64,000 nucleotides of DNA. Source: Rhynochetos jubatus. Lineage: Eukaryota > Chordata > Aves > Eurypygiformes > Rhynochetidae. A program made the position numbers and the translations under genes. The notes under the pieces were generated by a model. That model worked only from the letters and a program-made list of their open reading frames with translations, ran no database searches and was not told the origin of the DNA. Of this stretch, positions 37,073-50,829 are shown piece after piece. The stretch covers positions 39,470,665 to 39,534,664 of the forward strand of contig CM050690.1 of assembly GCA_027574665.1 (NCBI GenBank), in the 5' to 3' direction. The first letter of the stretch is position 1; each line of letters begins with the position of its first letter.

Positions 37073-40000
37073 CTAAGCAATGCTCCGAAGTATGCCTAAG
37101 ATACTAATAGCGATCAGCAAATAATAATAAAAAGTTGAAGCAGCTTAAGTTGGCTGCGGACAGCTAATTCATTAAGTGAAAGGAAACACTTGGAAGACAA
37201 GAAAACACAAAATCCAACAGTTTTGCTTCCAAGACAGCATTTCCCTGAGAGCCATGATTATCACTGGACAGACGACAGGTTTGTGAACATGTCTCCAGTT
37301 TAACACTACAAATCCCGACAACTAAGGCCGTGTGTGATACTGCACCCTCCTCTCACAGTGCTCAGTGACAATGCCACAGTGTGACATTATCACCTGGTGA
37401 CACAAAAACACTTTCTTCCCTGGGAAACAGGTATCCAGGCCTTAAAATAGATACTATCTGTTAATGTTTCCCATGTGTTACTCTGTAAAACTACAACTAT
37501 TTCCATTGACAGCTGGGATAGATGACACCTACAGTAACATCACAGGTCCAGGCAGCACTGGCTTTTGAATGGCTACTGTTGCAGGTAGAGAGTATCGTAA
37601 TTCTCAGTTATGCTACCAGTATGAGTTACATTTCTGGTTTCTGGACCACCATGCTTAATGCTGAGATATAGGTAGTACTGTGATCATGCTTTTACATTAC
37701 ACCCTGTCAGTGTGGAACTTGAAGAACTCCCATATATTTTATATTTATGTATCCTTTTATACGGTTTTAGTACTTTACAGATTGGTAAAAGCCTATGTCC
37801 CCTACCTAAACATTTCTAAATGGAATGTATTTAAAAATCCAAAGTGCTGCCAAGAAAGCTATCCTTCTGTGTCAACCTCCGGAAAAATCTCATACTTTGG
37901 ACAGCATGTCTGTTCAGCACAACAGTATCTCACCTTTATAATAAATGACTTGTTCATGGTGTAGAGATTTTTAAGAAACATATGGTTTACTTATCATTGC
38001 CATAGAGTGCTAAAAACTAATCTCTTTACAGAGCTTGAAATGGGTGTCATCAATTGCAAGCAGCAAAAGTACTTCCTTCCTGTAGCCTGACTAATGCTTC
38101 TGAAAGTCTTCTCCCTTTTTATTCTGTTTAATATTTTATGGTGGTTTGGATGAGCAGTGTTTGGTACAAGGATGAAAATTTGTTGTTATTTTTCACTACT
38201 AAACATTAACAACTGAATATCCAGCGAAAATCTCTGTAGGTGAGTGTCTTACTACTTGCTGCAGTTTTGATCCCTTCTATGCCTTAAATAGACTACGTTT
38301 CTGGTAACTTTATCTTGGGCAGAAACATACGTGTATTTGATGCTCACAGCAGTACCAGAACCACTTTCCCACCTTACAGTTTGTTTTCTGATGCATCCTG
38401 ACAGCTCCTTTCTGTCTTTCTTTAATATGAACTATCTCCTTACAGCTGAATTTGCTCTTCTATTCACAGCCTTTAACACTTTGACAATACTTCCTGGCCC
38501 ACCCTCCCTGTCTTTTCTGACAAAATAGTTTTCTAGCTTAATTTAAATGCCTTTTACCCTGCCCCCCAAAAAAATCAAGGCTCTGTCAAATTATTTATCT
38601 TGAGAAGAAAATTGCCTCTTTAGGCATTAGGAATATCTGCAGCTCATCTTTATCCTGCCCTTGATCTCAGGTGACCCTGATTATGACTATAAAAATGTTG
38701 TCACCGCTATCAGCTCCTTCTACATCAAATCCTGTATCTGCAGGCATATGTACTGCTATTTCTGCTCAAATGTGAAACTGTTTTCAATTCAGCCCTCCTG
38801 AAAACATATCTGGTGGTTCGTTTTTTGCTAGTCTGAACTAGTTTTGGCCTCCTAAACTTCTCTACCCCTTTTTTCATGCATAGTGTATCACTTCAGCTCA
38901 TTTCTCCATCAGTCTTGGTGGTTCCTCAGTTAATTCTGAACTGTTCAAAAATCTCCCCCCATAAATATACGGTTGGAATGACTGATATTTGTTGACTCTG
39001 CTCTCCCATTTGCAGGCAACATACGTGTTAATACTAGCCTCACTTGTACAACACACGCAACTTCAACCATGCTGGTGGAAAAGGTTTCTCCTTTGATGGC
39101 TAAAACCTTCATGCCTTCTCTTACTCTAGAATGGCTATCTTTTACTGTCTTTAGAATCACTCATATGCATATGTTCAGCTGTGGAAACTGAGACCAGGCC
39201 CAGCAGTCAGAGGTAACCGAGGTTCAGAGAGCACTGTAAGGCAGCAAGGCTTTCTCAATGCCCCTATAGCACAGTAATGCAAATCCACAGAAATGACCAT
39301 GTGCCTGAGGCACATTGTTGCAAAAAAGCTGGTGTCCTGTCAAAAAGCCCAGTATCTGCGGTAACTATGGGAAAATTTATGTGAAAGAGTATTCAAAATA
39401 AAGCTTAAATTTATCATGTGTCCCAGTCAAGGGCAATAACAATAAATGGGTCATTGTGTCTCAGACCCCTCTCATCACTGCAGATCTATGGCTGCTACTG
39501 TGTAAATCAGAAAGTGCAGTCTGTCTTTTCAGGAACATGCCAGCACCCAGTCTTGTTCATCTCCCAGAAAGAATGCAGCGAATATGGCAACACTGCACTG
39601 CTGTGATACTTGGCTTATAACCGCAATCTAATATAGTACCTTTAGGGAAGCTAATAACAAGCAAAAAAAGTACGCGTTTGGCAATTTCCTGGTTCAGCTG
39701 CCAAGTTGTGATGAAGCAAGGCGACCTCTGCTACTGATTTAACAGGATACTCTATGTTGCCCTTTTAATCATCACCACCTCCTTTTCTTTTGAAGGAAGC
39801 ATATAAAAGTTATCACGCACATATCCTGCACTGTTGCCCATGAAATTGTATACACTTTCACGTCACCAAGTAGATTCGGAACGTTTCACTACTAGGGATT
39901 ACTCTGAATGGCCATAATATCCTAACAGTCTTTTGCCTGCTTTTACTTGTACTTCATTGCTCTTGTTAGATTAGATGATAAAAATTAACAACTAGAAGGT

Positions 40001-42294
40001 ACAATTTGATATAAATCTGTGGGGGGTTTTTTCTGCTGATGCCTGTCTCTGCCACCACCCAGTGTGGATAGCTACGTGAGAATGACAAAAGTAAAATATT
40101 TGATGAGTAGGAAGAGGCATTTGCAATTTTGCAGGAGGATTCCATAAACTGTGTATATCTGAAAATTCCTTCAGGTCTCTGAGTCTTGCTTGAACTAGAG
40201 ATTTTTCCCCAAACTTTCCGCAGGCTTACAGATAACGTTCTAGGCAAGTTCCAGGTATTTTCCCTGTAGACATCAGACTGGCATTATTGGCCAAATGATA
40301 AAAGAAGAAGCCCACATGTTATAGGCTTGCTAATATGGGATTTTTGAGACGGTTGATGCATGAAGTTAGAATCTTTCCTGAAGGTGCCTCTAGAAATCTA
40401 CCACCATAAAATACACCATCTAAAAGAACTAGTAGAGCTTTTGTGACACAGAAAACCCCACACTGACACATAGCAGAGATAGGGAAAAAATAGAGGAGAT
40501 ATTGGTAAAAAGGCAGAACAGTGCAGCTGGGAATGCCACTTAAAAGCTGAAGATGAAATCTAGAACTAGCACTGAGGCTGCTGCAGAGAGTATCTTGTTA
40601 AGTCGGTGAACAATGAGTAGGGTAAAAACTTTTCTCATAATTGCAAAAATTGCTCTTTGGAGGAATGCCTGTGAATTATGAAAAAAATGGTATCTTCAGC
40701 TTACAGCACCACAGAGTTGTCCTACATGTTCAGTGTACTCAGTTAAGTCAAATCTAAACGGAATTCCTCTCAAAGCTGAAAAAAATTCCATTCACCTTTC
40801 ATCAGAGGATATCAGACAGAAGGATACTGATGATAATTCTCCCCTAAACCTTCCAGTCTGTGAAGTCTGGGATAGTTAAAAGATTTGCAATTAATTAAAT
40901 ATGATAAATCTTAATGTGGGATTTTGACACAAAGAAGGGAAGTATACTATATCAAACGGGGTACTATTTACACCAGTAGACATTATACCTATATTTACTA
41001 GTCAAGAATGGACTGTTGTAAAATCTTAATGGACTGTAAATCAGGAGATTTTTTTTAATCTTTCAAAGGTGGGAGACGGATCCCAAAGAGGGATGATGAG
41101 AGAGTCTGGATAGGGCAGTGATATCATGTAAGGATGAAAAGAGATTTGGTGTCATGATGCATTGTCAACTGTCTCACAAGACACTAGCTCCTGATCTTAC
41201 TTAGGTGGATGGGCCACCTTTACTTAATCCAGAAAAAGACAACGTATGAATTATATATGTTTGGTAAGTAACCTTCCACACACTGCTTATCATCTGAGTA
41301 TGTAAGAAACTGGGTTTGCAGACAGAAAGATCAATTCCATTTCCACACTTGTTCAGTCTAAAGCTTTTTTTGCTACTCATGGTGCCAGCAATACTGCTAA
41401 TTATTGCTGTAATACTCTGTAACCCACAATAAAGTAAAACACTTCTATGCATTAAGCCTAAAGAGGCAACTAATTGCAGGCCCACACAATATTCCTGGTA
41501 TTCACTTTAACTTTTCTTTCAGCCTGCCCTTTGCTGAAGATTTTAATGTAAGCTTTCCTGCAGTAACCCCTCTTAGTTGCTTTATTCAGCGTCACTGTGG
41601 TCTTCCATGATTATTTTCCATGGCATTCATTGACACACCATAGGAACAGTCAGCGACCACTAATCAGCTATGCCTCACCGGAACTGGGTTTGCCAGGAAA
41701 AATTATCATCTTCATTTTATACGTGAAGCAGAGCGGCTCCCACACAGCAAAGACACTGCAGAGCCAAGACACTCTCCTTGCTCATACTCCTGACCCCGTT
41801 GTTCTGCTTCACCTACCCTCTTCCTGACTGTAAGAAAGCATCGAGATTCCAGAAGTTACCACAGATTTCCTCTGGTTTTCTGTCTGGGTTGTTGTTTCTT
41901 GAATTCTTTACAAAGGCACTTTTGAAAATAATAATTTGCAATTTGGCATTCCGTGAGGATGTTTCCAAAAAGGCAATTCCTCTCTGTTACTGCCTGTACC
42001 CTGGGATATCATAGCTGTACTTCTAAATGACTCTCCCTCCCCTCAGGGTATTTATATCAACAACTTTGCCTTGTTATGTCTTATATTAAACAAAAATTGC
42101 TTCCTGACATCTGCCCAGTAGTTATTTCTTTTCTCTTTTTCCTCCCATGTACCATGCAGTCATCTGTAATATCATTTGAGGATATGTCATTTAAAATTAT
42201 CGGGAAAAGTATGGAAAATATCCATAGTAAAAATTCCAAAGGCAAATTACATATTTGACTCAGAACTGTATTTTAAAAAAGGCAGCTCAGGCTT

Positions 42295-42385
42295 AAAAAA
42301 AAAAAAAAAAAAAAAAGAGACAACAAAAGACCCGCAGCTATTTCTCTAAAACTATTTCTCTCTTTCTCTAAAACTATTTTCTCAT
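42295..42385. repeat. Poly(A) run with adjacent 22-bp duplication
   Basis: About 22 A bases at 42295-42316 are followed by two copies of TTTCTCTAAAACTATTT spaced 22 bp apart (from 42341 and 42363). Confidence 0.8.
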
Positions 42386-43854
42386 TGGTGAGAGGTGAAC
42401 CTACAAGACATGTTCCATACCAATTCACACCTTTCAGCAATCCTTTTTCTGGGACGTTCATATTTAGGTCTCTTACCTGATCATACCTGGCCTCTACTTT
42501 ACTGTCATTTGTCTCAAACAATGCAAAGGAGAATTCAAAGAAACAGTTTTTGATCTAAGAAAATCACTGAGGAAAAAATACAGGAACTTTATTACAGTAA
42601 GGTTTCAAGTTGCAACTGTTAATATATTTAAGTAACTTGAGAAATTAAATATAATCTTTTTTTTGGTGGAAAGTACTAGGACAAGAGAAGCCAGATACTG
42701 ACTTTGACAGAATATTGTTAAAGGAAAAGATGGTCTTGTTGCCTTGTGAGAAAGCAATCTCTAAACTGAAAAATCACTTCTGAAGGCATGCTCAACAGGA
42801 AGCACTTTTCACAAAGCCCTAGTGAGGCTTCATTTTTAATTTTATATCCTTAATACATCCTAATGAAATACATGATAAAGAATGTACAGTACTGCTGAGA
42901 TAATGTTGAATTTTGAGATTTGATATTTCCACTTTCTAATTCTGGAAGATTTTCACTTCTAATTTAAAACTGTATGAGAACATTTCTGGCTTTTAATTAT
43001 TTGCAAACAAACAGAATTGCCATAAAAATATGTGTACTAGAATAATGGAATATAAACTGTCGTACACTCTGGGTAACTGTGGCTGCAGTGACAAAGACAT
43101 GTGAGTCAATGCCAGTTGCAAAAAGTCAATTAACTTTAATGAAAACTTTCTAGAAGGGATAAAAACTATCTTGAGCTTTGAGTGATTTGCTCTGCTCTGA
43201 TAACGCCTAGCTAGTCTAAAGCCAGAATACCTGTTTTGAGAAGCAATCATCCTCAGTTGGGTGGTCCGATAGGTCCCTAAGGCATCCTGCTGCTCCTGGC
43301 TAGGACATCTTTTTTCTGTGGCAACCCCCAGCAATCTGAAGTCGCACCTTTTTTAGGTGATGCTTGAACTTGCGTTATCAAACTTGGCACAAAACTAGTC
43401 TAGATGGAGCGGAGCAGGTAAATAAATGGCTTTAGAGCATCCTTGCACATGTGCCTGCTGGACTGCGCTTAACCGTCTCTTAGCAAAGCCACACAAGAGT
43501 ACCAAAAGTTTTAGATTTCACAAATGCTTGTGGCTTATGAGTGGCTGCAGACTGACTTCGACTGAAGTTCAGGGGTATCAATGCCCCAAAGGATTGGTCC
43601 TTTTTGTGGTTTTGTTCCTTTTCTCATACAAGGGAAATCTGACTCTGTGATTTTACTGTTTTTACTATTAATATTCTGAGGGAGAACACTTAGCAGGGGA
43701 GCAGAGAAGAGCCTTTTGTGTGGGGCCAAATGGTATTGATAATTAGAACAAATTCTCACGTTACATTCTTACAAGCTGCCATGACTGCAAGTAAGCTTTT
43801 TTATTAAGGAAAAAATGTAAAAAACAAGTAAAAATAATGCCAGAGCTGACTGAC

Positions 43855-43993
43855 CTTGCAGGACAAGGATCCAGATTACACTCTTGAAGTTTTGGCTTTG
43901 GCTTGATATTTTCAGGATAATAGTGACAGTATTGATCTGCTACTACCCGGTTGCTTCTCAGATCAAAACATTCAGCAGATGTCAGCTGGTAAC
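43855..43993 (-). CDS. ADAMTSL1: ADAMTSL1 internal exon: remainder of TSR2 (exon d)
   Basis: This 139-bp exon completes Gly and encodes 45 codons from YQLTSAECFDLRSNRVV through HYYPENIKPKPKLQEC to NLDPCPA. With exon c it forms a full TSR2 with six cysteines. The sequence is nearly identical to human ADAMTSL1, with Phe for Tyr in AECFD. ADAMTSL3 reads differently at several of these positions. The acceptor is ATTGCAG and the donor is GTCAGT. The exon ends with AG of a split Ser codon, which the 51-bp exon e completes as AG|T. Confidence 0.97.
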
Positions 43994-44612
43994 CTGCAAT
44001 ACACAGTGGAAGAAATAATACGTGATGTGGTGCTCTTCCTGTCTCTCTCTGAAGTGCATCTAAGTACTGGTTTGGTACAAAGCAAACTAAAAATATCAGT
44101 GCTTTTGGACAAAACAGCTGCTGTCTGACAGGCCAGAATAAAAACAGCAACTTACATTGCATGTAGTAGGAAACAAAAGATAACCACTATGATTAAATAA
44201 AAATTCAGCAACCTAGAGCAGAAAGTAAAAACAAATGCTGATGTTTCTTGGTCACCAAGATTTATACACTCGGTTTCAGTTCAGAGGACAAAGCTGCTGG
44301 TGGAAACGGGAGCTAGTGAAGACATCCTGTGATCCCAAAGTAGGTCCAAATCCCATCAGACCTTATGTTTGACAGCTGTAACATCAAATGCAGACATGTG
44401 GGTATCAAAATGTACTGTATGTACAGAGCCTAGTACAACGCTAAAAAACCTACAAGCTACTGCCGCCATTGCTACATACCTCCATTCACCTAGATTTAAC
44501 TACTTTCATTTTCAGATTTTGCCCTTTTTAAAGGTCCAATATCACAGTGCAGCAGTTGGGACAGATCCTATATCCAGATGACTGTTTCTGGAATACAGTG
44601 GGAATTCATTAC
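43994..44612 (-). other. ADAMTSL1 intron between exons c and d
   Basis: At 619 bp this is the shortest intron resolved here, and it splits TSR2. It shows no repeats or additional coding sequence. Confidence 0.9.
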
Positions 44613-44724
44613 CTCCTCCACAGGATGCTGAACAAGGAAAAAAATCAGTTTCCCTCCATCGGTGAATGATAGGCTGATAGAAGATAAACTGAACTGAACT
44701 GTCAGCAGCACCAGCATAGCGGAT
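44613..44724 (-). CDS. ADAMTSL1: ADAMTSL1 internal exon: end of spacer and start of TSR2 (exon c)
   Basis: This 112-bp exon gives 37 codons plus one base: IRYAGAADSSVQFIFYQP, then IIHRWRETDFFPCSASCGG. The first half closes the spacer. From WRETDFFPC onward it opens thrombospondin type-1 repeat 2 with the CSASCG motif, which fits the C-x-x-S/T-C-G consensus for POFUT2 O-fucosylation. TSR2 has Phe where other repeats have the Trp of a W-x-x-C C-mannosylation site. The acceptor is CTTTTTCAG after a long pyrimidine run and the donor is GTAATG. It ends in phase 1, and the split Gly (G|GT) is completed by the next exon only 619 bp away. Confidence 0.97.
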
Positions 44725-47700
44725 CTGAAAAAGATGCAACACCAAAGAATGAACCTGATACAAATACTGGGAAGAAGCATTCTGCCATATGCATACTGCA
44801 GCATTGAGCCATCTTGAAGCTACATGAAACACAAGGCATACTATGCAATAAGAAAATTAAATGCACAAAACAGCATAGATTGGTGGCAAAATCTTGTCTG
44901 CCAAACAGTCAGACACATCTCCAGGCATAATCAGTTGCCTTTCTGGCCATTCTGAGACAATGTTCTGAAATAATGAACGCATGGTAAAGGCATGGTTAGT
45001 GCTGTTGCACAATTTCCATCAGCAAATCACCTACCACTACCTGCTGCCCCTGACACATTGACAGGGATATTAGATTTTTGATATTTCCCAAACTCCTCTG
45101 GAGACCATGTATACTTAATTAGACAGTCCAGAATAAAAAAATGTGAGGCTGCGCTGTAAGAAATACAAAAGTATAAGAATTCGAATTCAAAATTATTTTG
45201 TTTCTGAGGTGAGGTCTCTTTTTCATTCTTCTTTGTGTTACTGTCATTATTATAAGGCCACCCTTCTGCTTACTTTGTTTTGGCTAAAGAAATGCTCCTT
45301 TCAGTCATAGGCGTGGACTCTTGGCTGGAGCTAAGTGCATGTTTGGAAAACACTCTTTAGAGCCTACAAGTACTGCCAACTTTTAAGCCACCTGAGCTTC
45401 ACAATGCTTCCAGTACTTTGTGTGCTGAATGGATTTCCCATGTAAACAAGAGTTTGTAGCGCAAGGAATACAATAAGAAAATAGACCTTTATACTGCTAA
45501 AGCAGCACCACCTGCACTTGGCCCAGGAAAAAATCCTCCCTGTTTGAAAACTACATTGATTAATACAGTTATGGCGACTTCAAAAACTCTGCATGCATGC
45601 CTTGTCCTTACCTCTAAGTCTTTGATGAACAGTTGGCAAGAGAAGAACAACAATGAGGCTACTAAAAGCCTCTCCTAATTGATTATTTGTCCTAGGACAT
45701 AATGCATCTGTGTTGCTGGGGCATCTCTACATCAGTGGCATCATGTTATTGCAGGAGAGAAAACTGCCAAATCGCAGCCAGAAAATATGGGTCCTTCTAC
45801 CAGTCAGCTGCTCAGGAGCAATCCTCCCTATTCTTTTTTTCAGACTTTTAAAACATTTTGGCAGTGCCTTCTTTTTCTTTTCCCATGTTTTGAACAAGTT
45901 GCCCTGTTTTGGAAACACCATTTTTCAAACTGCCTTTCCTTTTCTCTTTTCCCAAACACCAAGAGACACCATCAAAGAGTGGACTGTGAAACAGAAGCAA
46001 AAATATGACAAATTGAGCTGAACAGAGTAATCTGGGTTGTTTGTTTTGTTTTCCCCCGTAGATGGACAGAAACATGATTACGAATCAAAGTATATCTTGA
46101 AGAGAAGGAGGAAGTCAAAAATAGTGCAGGATATGTTGATGGCTGTAAGAGATCTGGCCCACCGAGACTAAAGCTAATTAGAGTAAACAGTGATGTAAAT
46201 TCCCAAAAGGAAAAAAAATACAGCTGTAGCAATACAGCTTCTTCAGCAAATGGGAGGCCTTTTGCACGGATTAATATCATTTGAGTCCATGTGTCAGAAA
46301 CAGGATATCTGATTCCTTGTGCAGAGATGGTGCATTAATCACACACTTCAGAGAGATCATTCTGGGCTCATGAAAGCCCCACACACTCCTGGGAAAAATG
46401 TTCTATTATGCTGGAAGCCATTCGGGGAGGTCTCTGATCTGAATGTGAAGAAAAAAGCATTCACTGGGGACAATTACACTCTTAGTCTTTGTTTTTTAAA
46501 GATCATCAGTGATTTTTAAACTCGGAAGATCTACTCAGCAGTACAGTCTTCAGTGAAACATGAAGAACAGACTAAGAGCTCACACAAAGCCTACTGTAAA
46601 AGGAAGGGGAGGAAAAAGAGGTCACAACAAAAAAAATTAAAATTAGAAAAAAAAAATCAGGAAGACGGTAGAGTTCCTCTCTCTGTAGACTATTCATACA
46701 TATCTACAGAATTATCTGTCTGTTTTTACAAAGAAAAGACAGATGTACATCTTTTCCAGTCTAATGTGGAAGCAATTCATATAGCCATGATAACAACATA
46801 GGTGGGAATGAATTACAATGAGCTACAGCCATAAGCTAAAACGATGCAAAACAGGCAAATGAAAGAAGCAGGCACAGTATAGTTTATTTTTTTAAGGAGT
46901 ACTGTAAGCAGAAGAGGAACAATATATGGTGATTCCACGCAGCAAAAATTTCTTTTTGGTTTTGTTTGACAGTTTGTTAAAGCTAAGATCTTGATCCAGG
47001 AGAAAACATCAGTGGCTTGCAAAACTCAAAGTGAGACTTGATAGCTAAATGCTTTAAGAAATGTCCTTGTTTTGTTGCACAGGGCCAACTTCCACACATT
47101 GAAATACTCAGCTCTGGAGTGTGGTGAAATTTTTCACCCTTGCAGTATTTGCAACACCCTGCTAGCTATGACAAATGTCAGAGCTTCAAAAAGAGATGGT
47201 CAATACTTGAGAATCTTGAGTTAATTTTTAGTTAGTCCTCTAACTAACAGTGAGTTTTGCATCCTTAGGTCACTGAACCAGAAAAAATGGCAAGCGTTCA
47301 TTATGTTTGCAAATAAAACACTACATGAATTTATTAACAGCAAGCAGCAGAAGTACTCAGATCTTGCAGAGCACTCAGCCCTGCATTTGTGCATTGCAAC
47401 TCCCCGGAGATCATCCTTGACTTCCTTTAGGTTTCAGGGAAGTTTGGAGTATTCTGGACATCAGAGCAGCCCTCACCACTTTGAAAGACCCAAGAGGATA
47501 CTACCATTATTATGAAGAGTTGGTTAAAATGAGAATACTCAGACTATCCACCAAAAATTATCTATCTTGCCAACTGTCACGAGAAATAAAGACAACTTTT
47601 TTTTTTTTTCTTGTAGAAAAACATTGAAAAAAAAATCACTGCTTTTTAAAATTGATTTTGCAAATGGCTGTCTGTCATGGTGCAACAGAGGCACAAGCTA

Positions 47701-49173
47701 TTGCTCAGGTGGGATTGATAAAATGCAGTACTGATTTTGGGGACATCCACATAAGGTTGAAAGTAAACAGCAGACCTCATAATTAAAATACAAAAGCAGT
47801 GTATTTTTGAATTGTTCTGTCCTGTGACCAAGAGATGGCAATTTCTGACTTCCCCTTTATAATGTGTTGTTTTTCTTATAGCTCCCAAATCCGATTAGTT
47901 CACATAAAAGCAAACAAGTAAAGTCCACGAAAGCTCAACCTTTTCATGCTTAATTTTTGCAGCATATGTCTGAACCCTTTGTTTATGCGCACAGAAGAAC
48001 ACAAGGCCTGGCCTACAAAACCTCACTAAGTTTACCTTGGGGGTTGTGAAATTTAATCATCAGTTTATTACCAGGAATCATAAACAAGATATTATCAATA
48101 TTAATTATAGCATTAAATAATGAAAAGGGTATTCAGTAAGATGTTCGCATTTTATGAAATGTGTTGCAGGAGGAAAGATACCATTTCTTTCTCTGTGTGT
48201 GTGTGTGTCCCATACTGGGACCAGCAAAGGGAATTATTATTGCATATCATCTTCTGTCTTATGAAATTTGATCTGGTATATTATGATCTAGCTTCATGGT
48301 TATTAAAAAAAAGTCCTAATGGATTTTTCCATGTTATTATTACAAATGCTTTCTGCAAGTGCCAAATCCCAAATCATTGGGTTTGATTTATTAATGAGAA
48401 ACTCAGTATTAAAGTCTTCTAAGTAACATGCAAAGAAACTGGGGATGAGGGTGTGCAGAATTACCCTCGTGTGGCATATGTAATTCTGTGCTTTACATGT
48501 CAGTAAAATCAATATTTTTGTGTGATGCTTTCCTTTCTCTACTTAATGTGCTTCAATATTCCTGTTCGTATGTAGTGATAACTTACACTGAAAAAGAAGG
48601 AAGATGTGCAAGAGATTTGTTGCTGTTCCTAATTTGTTCGTAAAGCAGAAATAGGAGACATTGTCATGGGAAAATAATCTTACAAGCTTGTTTAAAATAA
48701 TATAAAAAGTACAAAATGTGTAAATCATGAGAGATGCTGAAGGTTTTCAAGCAAACTGTCTAACACAGGACTACACCATCACTCCTCTGAGCTTGCCTTT
48801 CGATTCCCTTGGAATGGTGAAGGGACCTCTGCCTTTGAGCTCCAGGGAACATGTTTACTGTCCACTTCTGGATTCATGTCCCTTGATTGTGATAGTCCTG
48901 GTTTGGATCAGCTTGGCTTTAGGGTTGCCTTTATGTGGAAGACAGCTCCCTCTGTTGCTTCTCAATTCAGCCTCTAAATCAGCCAGAGAAATCACTGTGA
49001 AATTACATTATCACCAATTTACATGCTTTACAAAGCATCTCTGAATTAAACTTGCTCACCATGCCCCAGTCTTGGATTAAGCTGTGTTCCATTAGGTGAT
49101 TAAGATGACTGTTAAAAAGCCTTTGGACTAAATCTCTCACAAAGCCAAACCAGAAAGCTACAAGGTTCAAACT

Positions 49174-49212
49174 GTTTTTTTTTGTTGTTGTTTTTTGGTT
49201 TTTTTTTCCCCC
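49174..49212 (+). repeat. T/G low-complexity tract
   Basis: T runs with TTGTTGTTG and GGTT interruptions end in a C run, as at 30178-30222. Confidence 0.85.
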
Positions 49213-49699
49213 AGATTCCATTATTCTCTCCAGAGGAAGAACAAAATAGAAAATCAGTGCAATGGACTGGCTAGGACAGCTGGCAGCAACAGTGCCTGTT
49301 GTGTCAGCTATAACAACCATGGTAATCTGTACAGAATTCACTACTAAGTGCAACAAAAGCATAAGCTTCTCAAATGAGAAGACCGAAGTTATTCCACAGG
49401 ACCAAGGGAAACCTTAAATACACCAAAACCAGCCATGGTTTTGCATACCCACCGTAACACCCCACTCATCTATGGAAAGACCATTTCACCACAGACAATG
49501 TGCTCCCACGGTAAAAGAATCCACCTTTGAGTGAACCACCTTAACCCCCACTGCAGAATATTTATTAACTTTAAATTAACTGTGGCAGTATCTAAGCAAT
49601 TGATGTAAAAAAATAATATCATATTATGATAGATACTGTTTGAAAATAAAATTAACAAGATAAAAGGGCTCAAAAGCATTTGTTAAAATGAAAACTGAA

Positions 49700-50605
49700 C
49701 AAGGTTGGCATGAAGTTTGCCAATGACACCAAGCTGTGTGATGCAGTCGACACGCTGGAGGGAGGGGATGCCATCCAGAGGGACCTGGACAGGCTGGAGA
49801 GGTGGGCCTGTGCCAACGTCATAAGGTTCAACAAGGCCAAGCGCAAGGTCCTGCCCATGGGTCGGGGCAATCCCAGACACAAGTAAAGGCTGGGTGGAGA
49901 ATGGATGGAGAGCAGCCCTGAGGAGAAGGACTTGGGGGTACTGGTGGGTGAAAAGCTGGACATGAGCCAGCAGTGTGCACTGGCAGCCCAGAAAGCCAAC
50001 CGTATCCTGGGCTGCAGCAAAAGAAATGTGACGAGCAAGTCGAGGGAGATGATTCTCCCCCTCTACCCTGGTCTTTTAAGACCCCACCTGGAGTGCTGCA
50101 TCCAGCTGTGGAGCCCTCAACATAAGAAGGATATTGACCAGTTGGAGTGATTCCAAGGGAGGGCCACAAAACTGGTCAGCGTGCTGGAGCACCTTTCCTA
50201 CAAAGAAAGGCTGAGAGAATTGGGCTTGTTCAGCCAAGAACAAGAAGGCTTCACAGAGACCTTATAGTAGTCTTCCAGTACCTGAAGGGGCCTACAAGAA
50301 AGCTGGAGTGGGACTTGTTACAAGGGCCTGTAGGGACAGGACAAGGGGTAACGGATTTAAATTGAAAGCAGGTAGATTTAGATTGGATATCAGGAAGAAG
50401 TTCTTCACAGAGAGAGTGGTGAGGCACTGGAACAGGTTGCCCAGAGAAGCTGTGGATGCCCCATCCCTGGCTGTCTTCAAGGCCAGGCTGGATGAGGCTT
50501 TGGGCAACCTGGTCTAGTGGAGGGTGTCCCTGCCCATGGCAGGGGGGTTGGAACTACATGATCTTTAAGGTCCCTTCCAACCCAAACCATTCTGTGATTC
50601 TATGA
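49700..50605 (+). mobile_element. CR1 LINE, 5'-truncated, about 0.9 kb, relatively well preserved
   Basis: This element begins at the reverse-transcriptase active-site region (readable as KFAND, a changed FADD, at about 49714) and runs to the canonical CR1 3' end, CCATTCTGTGATTCTATGA. Diagnostic stretches are GGTTCAACAAGGCCAAGCGC, AGGCACTGGAACAGGTTGCC, CCCTGCCCATGGCAGG and TTTAAGGTCCCTTCCAACCC. ORF2 fragments such as [20 protein letters not shown] survive with few interruptions. It belongs to a different CR1 subfamily from the copy at 16092 (different diagnostic 3' sequence) and looks younger. It is inserted antisense to ADAMTSL1. Large open frames on the minus strand here are shadows. Confidence 0.95.
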
Positions 50606-50829
50606 AAGCTTCATAGTACTTACTTACAACTGACCGATTTTTGAAACAGGTAAGACCTGAGTAACTTACATAATACCAGAAAAAAGTTACAGAAAGAGAA
50701 AAGGGAAAATTACAAATAAGCATTTGTCAATGGAACAGAAAATAGTATGTCTAAGAAATGGCCTCTATTGCCTGAAATTAAAACCTTATAGTATACTTCA
50801 GATCAGCAGATTTTAAAGAAGTATGTATG

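Larger units (their letters stand above)
33404..43854 (-). other. ADAMTSL1 intron between exons d and e
   Basis: This 10.5-kb intron contains a 163-codon open frame on the plus strand (34483-34974) with no recognisable similarity, a GC-richer stretch around 36280-36960, a perfect 10-bp hairpin at 36974-37000, a 17-bp tandem duplication at 37036-37072 and a poly(A) plus 22-bp duplication near 42295-42385. Otherwise it is AT-rich with nothing I recognise. Confidence 0.85.

Noticed and set aside
49670..50169. Minus-strand frames of 122 and 113 codons
   Set aside because: They are antisense to the CR1 at 49700-50605, not genes.
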